Shown in pieces: positions 24,677-37,461 of a stretch of 64,000 nucleotides of DNA (the first letter of the stretch is position 1; every line of letters starts with the position of its first letter). The notes beneath the pieces were generated by a model, which saw only the letters and a list, made by a program, of their open reading frames with translations, was not told the origin of the DNA and did no database searches. This DNA comes from Cumulibacter sp047975195. GTDB taxonomy: Bacteria; Actinomycetota; Actinomycetes; Mycobacteriales; Antricoccaceae. The translations under genes and the position numbers were made by a program. The stretch covers positions 5,026 through 69,025 of the forward strand of contig JBKEDB010000109.1 in assembly GCA_047975195.1 (NCBI GenBank). The letters run 5' to 3'.

Positions 24677-26263
24677 TCAGGGCGTGTCCGGGGTAGGACC
24701 CCCGGCCGCGGCCTGTGCGCGTAGCGGACTCTTCAGCACCTTGCCGGAGGCGTTACGCGGTAGTGCGTCGACGAAATACACGGCGCTCGGCTTCTTGTAC
24801 GACGCGATGCGTTCGGCGCAGAAAGTGATGATCTCCTGGGCGGACGGCGGATTATCGGCGTCTCGCGGCACGACGAACGCGACTGGCGTCTCCACCCATT
24901 TTTCGTGCGGCATGCCAACCACGGCGACTTCGTATACCTGCCGATGACCAGCGATCGCGTTCTCGACCTCCGAGGAGTAGATGTTCTCCCCACCGGAGAT
25001 AATCATGTCCTTGACGCGGTCGATGACATAGACGAATCCGTCTTCGTCTTGACGCACCAGGTCGCCGGAGTGGAACCAGCCGCCGGCGAACGCTTCGTCG
25101 GTGGCCTCCGCGTTGTTCCAGTAGCCGATCATCGTGCCTGGTCCGCGGTAGACGGCCTCGCCGACCTCGCCGCGCGGCACGTCGTTCATCGCCTCGTCGA
25201 CGATCCGTAGCGATACCAGGGGAACCGGTTTGCCCACCGAGCCCAACTTCCGCACTGCGTCGCGCCCGGACAACATGGTGACGACCGGAGACATCTCGGT
25301 TTGTCCGAAGGTGCTGACGATCTTCGCATCTGGGAACGTTTCAGCCATCGCGCGCAGCGTAGCCGGGGTCGCCGGTGAGGCGCCCCACCGCACCGTGCGC
25401 AACTTTAGGTCGCGTTCGGCTATGCCAGGCTGCGCGCACACCGCCTGCCACAGCGTCGGTACCAGGAACACTTTCGTGACGCGTTCGCTCTCCAGCAGAT
25501 CCAGCAACTCGGCAGCATCAAAGTTACCGCTGGGTAGGTTCGCTGTCATTGATCCATTGATGAAGCCGGGTAGTAGCGAGGCGATACCCGCGATGTGGAA
25601 TAACGGAGGGGTGACCAGTTCGATCTCATCGCCGATCCGCTCGTCGTCGGCGATCCCCCACGTGAGTGATTGGGCGATGAAGTTCTGGTACGTCATCATC
25701 GCGCCCTTCGGGCGTCCGGTGGTACCAGAGGTGTACAGGATCATTGCCAGATTGTCTGGCCGATCGGGGCCGGTTCCTGCGCTCGGCGCATGGGCCGAGA
25801 TGGCCTCCTCGTAAGCGATCGTGGCCGAATCGGGAGCTGTGCCGGCGACTATCGCGGTGAGGCTTGTTGCTGATGCGGCTTGTACTTCGGCGATCAATCC
25901 CGCCGTCGACTCTTCCGCAACGACGACGTGAGCACCCGAATCCTGAACCAGATAGCGGACCTCCGGCGCGGCGAGTCGGAAGTTGATCGGGACGGCTATC
26001 GCGCCGAGCGTGTTGATCGCCAGTAGTGACTCCGCGAACTCTGGGCGGTTGGTGAGCATCATGAGCACTCGGTCGCCGCGCATTACGCCGACACCGCTCA
26101 GTGCCGCGGCCAGCCGGCGGGAGCGGTCCGATAGTTCTCGCCAGGTGAGGCTCTTGCCCTGGTATCGGATCGCGGTCGCATCGGGTGTCGCGAAGGCGTG
26201 CCGGTCGAGTTGGTGGACCCAGTCGAGCCCGGTTGACGGCGAACTAGCGGCAGTTGACGTCAC
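24677..26263 (-). CDS. Acyl-CoA synthetase (AMP-forming), FadD-like, copy 2
   Basis: 528-residue paralogue of the 19654–21219 gene: same length, same TG(L/M)DWVHQLDRHAF N-terminus and nearly identical C-terminal third. Motifs: MILYTSGTTGRPKGAM, TPPLFHIAGIASLLP, YRGPGTMIGYWNNAE, YVIDRVKDMIISGGENIYSS, catalytic Lys in NASGKVLKSPLR. Divergent from the alcohol dehydrogenase/CoA-transferase genes upstream, with which it could form a catabolic set that oxidises an alcohol and handles the acid as a CoA thioester. Confidence 0.92.
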   Translation of the reverse strand: MTSTAASSPSTGLDWVHQLDRHAFATPDATAIRYQGKSLTWRELSDRSRRLAAALSGVGVMRGDRVLMMLTNRPEFAESLLAINTLGAIAVPINFRLAAPEVRYLVQDSGAHVVVAEESTAGLIAEVQAASATSLTAIVAGTAPDSATIAYEEAISAHAPSAGTGPDRPDNLAMILYTSGTTGRPKGAMMTYQNFIAQSLTWGIADDERIGDEIELVTPPLFHIAGIASLLPGFINGSMTANLPSGNFDAAELLDLLESERVTKVFLVPTLWQAVCAQPGIAERDLKLRTVRWGASPATPATLRAMAETFPDAKIVSTFGQTEMSPVVTMLSGRDAVRKLGSVGKPVPLVSLRIVDEAMNDVPRGEVGEAVYRGPGTMIGYWNNAEATDEAFAGGWFHSGDLVRQDEDGFVYVIDRVKDMIISGGENIYSSEVENAIAGHRQVYEVAVVGMPHEKWVETPVAFVVPRDADNPPSAQEIITFCAERIASYKKPSAVYFVDALPRNASGKVLKSPLRAQAAAGGPTPDTP

Positions 26264-26968
26264 GCCAGAACCTTAGCGGCCTCCAGCCGTGACACTCGAG
26301 GGCCACCGGTGGACGCGGGCACCGCATCCGTGCGGGCCGCCTAGGCGTCCGTGACCGCGACGCCGAGCAGATCCGGTATTCGTTCGCCTTCTGCTTCACC
26401 GGCATATCTGGGGTGTGTAGACCGACGATTCTTACGTGGGGCAGATCGGAATCGTCATCCTTGATATATCGGGAGTTTGGGTCGTCTGGGTTGTTGACGC
26501 CGCTGCCGATCGCCTCGTATCGGGCTTATACATGAGAGATCGCCGCCGCACGGCGGTCCGGGTATCGGTTCGTGCGCTGACTGACGCGGCGACCGATTGA
26601 TCGATGGTGAACGTCTGAGGGAGGTCCGCTATTGACGCAGATTCGATTTCGACATCGATGCCGACGTCGGCGGAAGGCGGGTCATCGACAGGTGCGCAGC
26701 AGTTGATGGCGCTGTTCGATGCATTCTCGGCATGGGCGTCCGCGCCGGTCAGCAGAACCCGTCGTGCACATCGAGCGGGCGTGGTTGGCAGCTCGCCGTG
26801 GTGACTTATTCGTGATTGGTCAGACCAAGTGGCCGCGCCGCCAGGTAGAGAGTCAATAGCCGACCCCGCTACGTCGTCCACCAAGGTGACATAGACGTAA
26901 ATCACAGCCACGTGGTAGGCAAAGGGTGAGGTCACGCTCGGATGGCCACTTGCGAATAGGAGAACGCT
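26264..26968. other. 705-base gap between acyl-CoA synthetase and alcohol dehydrogenase
   Basis: No convincing gene. Short open frames on both strands lack family similarity, a ribosome site and actinobacterial third-position bias. The clearest structure is the palindrome at 26817–26829, listed separately. The stretch is less GC-rich than its neighbours and may hold degraded coding sequence plus divergent promoters. Confidence 0.4.
26817..26829. promoter_or_regulatory. FadR/GntR-type operator candidate
   Basis: TTGGTCAGACCAA: two 6-base arms perfectly inverted around a central A. It fits the TGGTnnnACCA consensus of FadR-subfamily GntR repressors. It lies 140 bases upstream of the alcohol dehydrogenase start. 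No gntR gene is present in the window. Confidence 0.5.
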
Positions 26969-28090
26969 ATGGAGTCGACCGCCGCCGTGCTGTTAACCAG
27001 CCCTGGAGAGTTCCAGACGACGAAAGTGACGTTGGACGAACCACGGCAAGGCGAACTCATGATTCGGCTTGTCGCCAGCGGTCTGTGCCACTCCGATGAC
27101 CACTACGCCACCGGCGATCTGCAGCCGAAGGTCCTGCCATTCTGCGGCGGACACGAGGGGGCCGGAGTCGTAGAGAAAGTGGGTCCCAACACGCCCGGGT
27201 TCGAGGTAGGCGACCACATTGTCATGACCTTCATGCCTGCCTGCGGGCGCTGCTTCTGGTGTTCGCAGGGCAAGCAGGAGTTGTGTGACAACGGTGCGCA
27301 GTCTGAATCCGGCGGTCGGCCCGACGATCCGAATAGCTATCGGATGTCCGTGGATGGCAAGCCGTGCGGACAGATGACGGGACTCGGCACGTTCAGCCAG
27401 TACACCGTCGTCAGCACCACATCGGCCTACAAGGTGCCGAAGGACGTGCCGCTGAAGTACCTGTGCCTGCTGGGGTGTGGCGTGGGCACCGGCTACGGCA
27501 CGGCGATCAACGCGGCCGAGGTGCGGCCTGGACACACGGTGATCGTGATGGGGATGGGCGGGATCGGAGCCTCGGCCGTCCAGGGCGCTGCTCATGCCGG
27601 CGCCGCCAACGTGATCGTGGTCGATCCCGCCGAGTTCAAGCGGGAGATGGCTGCCGAGTTCGGCGCCACCGAATCGTTCGCGACGATTGAGGAGGCCGCC
27701 GAGAAGGCGCGCCACTACACCAACGGGCAGGGCGCGGATTCCACGATCGTGACGGTCGGCAGATTGCAGCCGCAGAACGTTACCGACGCCCTCGAGTCGA
27801 TCCGTAAGGGCGGCAACGTCGCGGTCACCGCGGTCGGCACGTTTGACTCCGTTCCTGTCGATATCAACTTGGGCATGCTGTCGATGATGCAGAAGACCAT
27901 CAAGGGTGTGATCTTTGGGAATTGGAGCCCCTTCGTCTCGGTGCCGCGCTTGCTGGACCTCTACCGCAGCGGCAATCTCAAACTCGATGAGATGGTCACC
28001 CGTGAGTACACCGTCGAGCAGGTTGCGCAGGGATACCGCGACATGCACGCGGGAATCAACGTCCGCGGGCTAATCGACTTCGAGAAGTAA
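26969..28090 (+). CDS. NDMA-dependent zinc alcohol dehydrogenase
   Basis: 373-residue MDR-superfamily alcohol dehydrogenase of the type with tightly bound NAD, assayed with N,N-dimethyl-4-nitrosoaniline and paired in vivo with a mycofactocin-type acceptor in actinobacteria. Catalytic zinc ligands in SGLCHSDDHYATGD and FCGGHEGAGVVEKVG; structural zinc cysteines in CGRCFWCSQGKQELC; Rossmann motif VMGMGGIGASAVQGAAHAG. AGGAGAA lies just before the ATG. No mycofactocin genes are in the window. A CoA-transferase follows 107 bases downstream. Confidence 0.92.
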   Translation: MESTAAVLLTSPGEFQTTKVTLDEPRQGELMIRLVASGLCHSDDHYATGDLQPKVLPFCGGHEGAGVVEKVGPNTPGFEVGDHIVMTFMPACGRCFWCSQGKQELCDNGAQSESGGRPDDPNSYRMSVDGKPCGQMTGLGTFSQYTVVSTTSAYKVPKDVPLKYLCLLGCGVGTGYGTAINAAEVRPGHTVIVMGMGGIGASAVQGAAHAGAANVIVVDPAEFKREMAAEFGATESFATIEEAAEKARHYTNGQGADSTIVTVGRLQPQNVTDALESIRKGGNVAVTAVGTFDSVPVDINLGMLSMMQKTIKGVIFGNWSPFVSVPRLLDLYRSGNLKLDEMVTREYTVEQVAQGYRDMHAGINVRGLIDFEK

Positions 28091-28102
28091 CCGCCTCGTG
28101 CG

Positions 28103-28166
28103 CTGATCTGCGATGGTCAAGGGGTGGCTGGGCGCAACATCGCCGGTCCCAACCACCGCAGATCAG
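28103..28166 (+). terminator. Long-loop hairpin between alcohol dehydrogenase and CoA-transferase
   Basis: CTGATCTGCG-A-TGGT pairs with ACCA-C-CGCAGATCAG (one mismatch) around a 34-base loop. It may terminate the dehydrogenase transcript or be a processing site; the large loop lowers confidence. Confidence 0.45.
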
Positions 28167-28197
28167 TTCGAGCAGTCGGGTGCGAGAGAATCGCCGC

Positions 28198-29343
28198 ATG
28201 CGTCCACTCGAAGGAATCACCGTCGTAGCCCTCGAACAGGCTGTTGCCGCGCCGTTCGCCACGCGCCAACTCGCCGATCTCGGCGCGCGGGTGATCAAGG
28301 TAGAGCGGCCGGGCGTGGGTGATTTCGCGCGCGGATACGACGAAACGGTAAAAGGGCAGTCCTCGCACTTCGTCTGGCTGAACCGGTCCAAGGAATCGCT
28401 CGGCCTGGACATTAAGGATCCTGCCGATCGCGAGGTGCTCGACGCGCTGATCGCCACGGCCGATGTCTTCGTGCAGAACCTCGCCCCGGGCGCTTGTCGC
28501 AGGCTTGGGCTGGACGCGCAGACCCTGCGCGCAGTGAAGCCCGAGTTGATCCACGTCTCGATCAGCGGATACGGCGAGGGCGGACCGTATGAGCAGAAGA
28601 AGGCGTACGACCTGCTGGTGCAGTGTGAGGCTGGTTTGGTGTCGGTGACCGGTACGCCGGACGTCCCCAGCAAAGCTGGCATCTCGGTCGCGGACATCGC
28701 CGCCGGCATGTACTCCTACGCCGGCGTACTCACCGCCGTGATCCAACGCCTGCGCACGGGCGATGGCGCCACCATCGAGGTATCGATGCTGGAGGCTCTC
28801 GCCGAATGGATGAGTTTCCCGATGTATTACTCGGCGTACGGCGGCAGCGATCCGAAGCGCACGGGGGCCTCGCATGCGGCGATCGCGCCGTACGGTCCGG
28901 TGCAGGTCGCCGGTGGGGAGCGGGTGTTCCTGGGAATTCAGAACGAGCGCGAGTGGCAGCGGTTCTGCGGCGATGTGCTGGGACAGCCTGCCTTGGCGGG
29001 CGATCCGCGGTTTGCGACGAACACGTTGCGTTCGGATCATCGCGAGGAACTAACTGGTGTGATCGAGGAGATCACCGCAGCACTGTCCGCCGATGAGGTG
29101 ATCGCCCGGCTGGACACGGCGCAGATCGCTAACGCGCGACTGCGCACGATGCAGGGGTTGGTTGATCATCCGCAGCTCGCAGCACGCAATCGGTGGCGCG
29201 AGTTCGGCTCGCCTGTCGGTCCGTTGATGGGGTTGCTGCCGCCGACAACCTTTGTCGGAGAGGCGGTGCCGGATGCCGGCCCGGTACCGGCAGTGGGTGA
29301 GCACACCGCGGCGATCGTCGCCGAACTCGGCCTGAGCCGCTGA
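28198..29343 (+). CDS. CaiB/BaiF family CoA-transferase
   Basis: 381-residue class III (family III) CoA-transferase moving CoA between carboxylates through an aspartyl-CoA intermediate. Start MRPLEGITVVALEQAVAAPFA at 28198; a GTG/ATG reading 18 bases upstream is less likely. Family landmarks: NRSKESLGLDIKDPADREVL, NLAPGACRRLGLD, ISGYGEGGPY, and the probable catalytic Asp in GISVADIAAGMYSYAGVL. Substrate unknown; the neighbouring alcohol dehydrogenase and acyl-CoA synthetase suggest organic-acid catabolism. Confidence 0.92.
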   Translation: MRPLEGITVVALEQAVAAPFATRQLADLGARVIKVERPGVGDFARGYDETVKGQSSHFVWLNRSKESLGLDIKDPADREVLDALIATADVFVQNLAPGACRRLGLDAQTLRAVKPELIHVSISGYGEGGPYEQKKAYDLLVQCEAGLVSVTGTPDVPSKAGISVADIAAGMYSYAGVLTAVIQRLRTGDGATIEVSMLEALAEWMSFPMYYSAYGGSDPKRTGASHAAIAPYGPVQVAGGERVFLGIQNEREWQRFCGDVLGQPALAGDPRFATNTLRSDHREELTGVIEEITAALSADEVIARLDTAQIANARLRTMQGLVDHPQLAARNRWREFGSPVGPLMGLLPPTTFVGEAVPDAGPVPAVGEHTAAIVAELGLSR

Positions 29344-29833
29344 GGATCGCCCACGAGTTTCGTGTTGCCTGCGCGGCGATGGCGCGCTGTGGATGGTGCA
29401 GTCGACTGCAGGAACCCGGCTGGGCGCGTGTCGACGTGTGCCGCGAGTGACCGCCGCCGCTCATGAGGGGTAGGCGAGTGGAAGAGTTATTCACACGCCG
29501 ACCCGATGAACTTGACGTTTGGTGCATGAGCGAGGATGGTTGCCGTACACCTCGCACGGCGACCGTGGCAGCGCATCGGACACGCCGTCGGTGATGAAGC
29601 GGTAGTTGACCGCTGAAGTGGTAGAGGACTCACTGGAGTTGGGTCTGAGACTGTGGACAGGTTTGTCTGCATGTGGCTAGAATCATTCTTTGCGCTGCCT
29701 TCCTCCTGACATCTCGTAAAACCCGACCCGATCACGCCCAACTCTGCATGCGTGCGCGGTAGCCGGGTGACGCGTCAGGAATCGAGGAGCGCGGTCAGAA
29801 ATTTGCAGACGCCCGTCCTCGGAAGGACCCACC
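29344..29833 (+). promoter_or_regulatory. rpoBC leader with candidate promoter
   Basis: 490 bases without a gene before rpoB. TGGACA (29654–29659) and TAGAAT (29678–29683) are separated by 18 bases, a good sigma-70-type pair that would start RNA near 29690. That leaves a leader of about 145 bases ending in the GGAAGGA ribosome site. Other starts further upstream are possible. A 14-base palindrome at 29397–29410 is probably chance. Confidence 0.5.
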
Positions 29834-32800
29834 TTGGCAGGCTCCCGCCCCGATTCGACCGTCCGCTCGTCCGCCACCGCAGGCGCCAATGGCTCCCCAA
29901 TTCCCGGAGCTCCTAAGCGCATCTCGTTCGCGAAGATTCGTGAACCCCTCGCGGTGCCCGACCTGCTCGCCTTGCAGACCTCCAGTTTTGACTGGCTGGT
30001 TGGAAACGAAGCATGGCGTGCCCGGGTAGGCGACGATCCAGCGCTCAGCAGCGGCCTGGAAGAGATCCTCAGTGAAATCTCGCCGATCGAGGATTTCTCG
30101 GACACTATGTCCCTCACCTTCTCCAATCCACGTTTCGAGGATGTCAAAGCTGACACCGAAACGTGCAAGGACAAGGACATGACGTACTGCGCTCCGCTGT
30201 TCGTCACCGCTGAGTTCATGAACAACACCACTGGTGAGATCAAGAGCCAGACCGTGTTCATGGGCGATTTCCCGATGATGACCTCGGGTGGCACGTTCAT
30301 CATCAACGGCACTGAGCGTGTCGTCGTTTCGCAGCTAGTCCGCTCACCGGGCGTCTACTTCGACCAGACCATCGACAAGACCACCGACAAAGACGTCTTC
30401 GGCTGCAAGGTCATCCCCAGCCGCGGCGCGTGGCTCGAGTTCGATGTCGACAAGCGGGACACCGTCGGCGTGCGGATTGATCGCAAGCGCCGCCAGTCGG
30501 TCACCGTGTTGCTGAAGGCCCTCGGCTGGACCGAGGACCGCATCCGCGAACACTTCGCCTGGTCCGAGTCCATGATGGCCACCCTCGAAAAGGACTCGAT
30601 CAAGACCGAGGACGAGGCGCTGCTGGACATCTACCGCAAGCTGCGCCCGGGCGAGCCGCCGACCCGTGAGTCCGCGAAAACGCTGCTCAACAACCTCTTC
30701 TTCAACGCCAAGCGCTCCGACCTGGCCAAGGTGGGTCGCTACAAGGTCAACAAGAAACTTGAACTTGACCTGCCGACCACCGAGTCGGTGCTGACCGAGG
30801 ACGACATCGTCGCCTCGATCGAGTACATCGTGCACCTGCATGCTGGCGATGAAGGCTACGACGTCGACGACATCGACCACTTCGGTAACCGTCGTCTGCG
30901 CACCGTTGGCGAATTGATCCAGAACCAGATCCGGGTGGGTCTGTCGCGTATGGAGCGCGTCGTCCGTGAGCGGATGACCACCCAGGACGTCGAGGCGATC
31001 ACCCCGCAGACGCTGATCAACATCCGTCCCGTGTCCGCGGCGATCAAGGAGTTCTTCGGAACGTCGCAGATGTCGCAGTTCATGGATCAGACCAATCCGC
31101 TATCTGGCCTGACCCACAAGCGTCGCCTGTCGGCGCTCGGTCCGGGCGGTCTGTCTCGTGAACGCGCCGGCATGGAGGTCCGCGACGTTCACCCTTCGCA
31201 CTACGGCCGTATGTGCCCGATCGAGACGCCCGAAGGCCCGAACATCGGTCTGATCGGCTCGCTCGCGTCGTTCGCTCGGGTCAACCCGTTCGGCTTCATC
31301 GAGTCGCCGTACCGCAAGGTAGTCGGCGGCGTGGTCACCGACCAGGTCGACTACCTGTCAGCCGATGAGGAAGACCGGCACGTCATCGCGCAGGCCAACT
31401 CCAAGCTCGACGACAACGGACGCTTCGCCGACGAGAAGGTCCTGGTGCGTGTCAAGGGCGGCGAGACCGTCGAGATCGATCCCGACGCTGTCGACTACAT
31501 GGATGTGTCGGCGCGCCAGATGAACTCGGTCGCTACGGCGATGATTCCGTTCCTGGAGCACGACGATGCGAACCGCGCGCTGATGGGCGCGAACATGCAG
31601 CGTCAGTCGGTGCCGTTGCTCCGTAGCGAGGCACCGCTGGTCGGTACCGGTATGGAGTTGCGCGCCGCCGTCGACGCTGGTGACGTACTCACTGCGACGA
31701 AGGCTGGCGTGGTCGAGGAAATCGCCGCAGACTACATCTCGATCATGGCTGACGACGGCACTCGCCAGACCTTCGGCCTGCACAAGTTCACTCGCTCCAA
31801 CCAGGGCACCTGTATCAACCAGAAGGTTCTGGTGGACGCGGGGCAGCGGGTTGAAGAAGGCCAGATCATCGCCGACGGTCCGTGCACCGAGGACGGCGAA
31901 CTTGCGCTCGGCCGGAACCTCCTCGTCGCGTTCATGCCGTGGGAGGGTCACAACTTCGAGGACGCGATCATCCTGTCGCAGCGACTCGTGCGTGACGACG
32001 TCCTCTCCTCGATCCACATCGAGGAGTTCGAGGTTGACGCTCGCGATACCAAGTTGGGCCCGGAGGAGATCACCCGCGATATCCCGAACGTCTCCGAAGA
32101 GGCGCTGGCGGATCTCGACGAACGCGGCATCATTCGCATCGGTGCCGAGGTTGTTGCCGGCGACGTGCTGGTCGGCAAGGTCACCCCGAAGGGTGAAACC
32201 GAGTTGACCCCGGAGGAGCGCCTGCTGCGCGCGATCTTCGGCGAAAAGGCCCGTGAGGTCCGTGATACGTCGCTCAAGGTCAAGCACGGTGAATCCGGCA
32301 AGGTCATTGGCGTCCGGGTGTTCTCGCGTGAGGACGGCGACGAACTGGCCCCGGGTGTCAACGAACTGATCCGGGTGTACGTCGCGCAGATGCGCAAGAT
32401 CACCGACGGTGACAAGCTCGCCGGTCGCCACGGCAACAAGGGTGTTATCTCCAAGATCCTCCCAGAGGAGGACATGCCGTTCCTGCCCGATGGCACTCCG
32501 GTCGACATCGTGCTGAACCCGCTGGGTGTGCCGTCTCGAATGAACGTCGGACAGATCCTGGAGACACACCTCGGCTGGATCGCGAAGTCCGGCTGGGAGG
32601 TCGAGGGGAACCCGGACTGGGCCGCTGCACTGCCCGAGCATGCGCGCAGTTCGGAGCCGGGTACGAATACGGCGACCCCGATCTTCGACGGTGCTCGCGA
32701 GGAGGAGGTCATCGGTCTGCTCGGCTCGACCATCCCGAACCGGGACGGCAACCGCATGGTCGACGGCAATGGTAAGGCGCAGCTGTTCGACGGCCGCTCC

Positions 32801-33289
32801 GGCGAACCGTTCCCGACGCCAGTCACGGTGGGGTACATCTACATCCTCAAGTTGCTGCTCCTGGTCGACGACAAGATCCACGCGCGTGCGACCGGTCCGT
32901 ACTCGATGATCACGCAGCAGCCGCTAGGCGGTAAGGCGCAGTTCGGTGGTCAGCGCTTCGGTGAGATGGAGTGCTGGGCGATGCAGGCCTATGGTGCCGC
33001 CTACGCGCTGCAGGAGTTGCTGACGATCAAGTCCGACGACATCGTTGGCCGCGTGAAGGTGTACGAGGCCGTGGTCAAGGGCGAGAACGTACCCGAGCCT
33101 GGTATCCCGGAATCGTTCAAGGTGTTGCTCAAGGAACTGCAGTCGTTGTGCCTCAACGTGCAGGTGCTCTCCAGTGATGGCCAGGCCATCGAGTTGCGAG
33201 ACTCCGACGACGAAGCAGGACGTACGGCTGACGAGCTCGGAATCGACCTTTCTCGGCGTGAGCCGAGCATCGTCGACCTCGAAGGCTGA
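29834..33289 (+). CDS. rpoB: RNA polymerase subunit beta
   Basis: 1151-residue beta subunit; TTG start at 29834 seven bases after GGAAGGA. The whole catalytic fold is intact, including the rifampicin pocket (about residues 409–436), PSHYGRMCPIETPEGPNIGL, GRHGNKGVISKILP and the C-terminal clamp TGPYSMITQQPLGGKAQFGG. In the rifampicin region it reads GTSQMSQFMDQTNPLSG: Met at E. coli position 511 and Thr at 518 replace the usual Leu and Asn, while Gln513, Asp516, His526, Arg529 and Ser531 equivalents are kept. Cotranscribed with rpoC 97 bases on. Confidence 0.98.
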   Translation: MAGSRPDSTVRSSATAGANGSPIPGAPKRISFAKIREPLAVPDLLALQTSSFDWLVGNEAWRARVGDDPALSSGLEEILSEISPIEDFSDTMSLTFSNPRFEDVKADTETCKDKDMTYCAPLFVTAEFMNNTTGEIKSQTVFMGDFPMMTSGGTFIINGTERVVVSQLVRSPGVYFDQTIDKTTDKDVFGCKVIPSRGAWLEFDVDKRDTVGVRIDRKRRQSVTVLLKALGWTEDRIREHFAWSESMMATLEKDSIKTEDEALLDIYRKLRPGEPPTRESAKTLLNNLFFNAKRSDLAKVGRYKVNKKLELDLPTTESVLTEDDIVASIEYIVHLHAGDEGYDVDDIDHFGNRRLRTVGELIQNQIRVGLSRMERVVRERMTTQDVEAITPQTLINIRPVSAAIKEFFGTSQMSQFMDQTNPLSGLTHKRRLSALGPGGLSRERAGMEVRDVHPSHYGRMCPIETPEGPNIGLIGSLASFARVNPFGFIESPYRKVVGGVVTDQVDYLSADEEDRHVIAQANSKLDDNGRFADEKVLVRVKGGETVEIDPDAVDYMDVSARQMNSVATAMIPFLEHDDANRALMGANMQRQSVPLLRSEAPLVGTGMELRAAVDAGDVLTATKAGVVEEIAADYISIMADDGTRQTFGLHKFTRSNQGTCINQKVLVDAGQRVEEGQIIADGPCTEDGELALGRNLLVAFMPWEGHNFEDAIILSQRLVRDDVLSSIHIEEFEVDARDTKLGPEEITRDIPNVSEEALADLDERGIIRIGAEVVAGDVLVGKVTPKGETELTPEERLLRAIFGEKAREVRDTSLKVKHGESGKVIGVRVFSREDGDELAPGVNELIRVYVAQMRKITDGDKLAGRHGNKGVISKILPEEDMPFLPDGTPVDIVLNPLGVPSRMNVGQILETHLGWIAKSGWEVEGNPDWAAALPEHARSSEPGTNTATPIFDGAREEEVIGLLGSTIPNRDGNRMVDGNGKAQLFDGRSGEPFPTPVTVGYIYILKLLLLVDDKIHARATGPYSMITQQPLGGKAQFGGQRFGEMECWAMQAYGAAYALQELLTIKSDDIVGRVKVYEAVVKGENVPEPGIPESFKVLLKELQSLCLNVQVLSSDGQAIELRDSDDEAGRTADELGIDLSRREPSIVDLEG

Positions 33290-33386
33290 TCGTGCGACGC
33301 GGGCGCGACTATTGAGCCCGCGTCGTCCTTCGACCTTCCCCGAGGGGCTGGCCCCCTCACACTCATAGAAATAAGGGACTACATAC

Positions 33387-37289
<3,903 letters not shown>

Positions 37290-37298
37290 GTCGGATGA

Positions 37299-37336
37299 AG
37301 TGAGGGCCCGCAGGCGATTGTCTGCGGGCCCTCACT
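37299..37336 (+). terminator. Terminator after rpoC
   Basis: 15-bp stem AGTGAGGGCCCGCAG with CTGCGGGCCCTCACT around an eight-base loop, followed by TATT. Starts ten bases past the rpoC stop. Confidence 0.87.
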
Positions 37337-37461
37337 TATTCATGCTCTGCATCGGTCGGTCGTACGCCGGGTCTTCGACGTGCGATCGTCGCGTGCTAGG
37401 CCGACATCGGCGTGGCTACCGCGAAAGACGCCGCAGGTGTCGCGGGAGCGTCGGCCGAGTA

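Noticed and set aside
26432..26935. 167-codon minus-strand frame in the large gap
   Set aside because: Low-complexity, no recognised motif, no ribosome site, and it would cover the GntR-type palindrome.
29397..29410. Perfect 14-base palindrome TGCAGTCGACTGCA
   Set aside because: A few such palindromes are expected by chance in 64 kb; nothing else supports an operator.
29487..29741. 84-codon minus-strand frame upstream of rpoB
   Set aside because: Overlaps the likely rpoB promoter and has no coding bias or motif.
31358..32881. 507-codon open frame antisense to rpoB
   Set aside because: Shadow of rpoB with His/Asp/Leu/Arg-rich composition and no motif.
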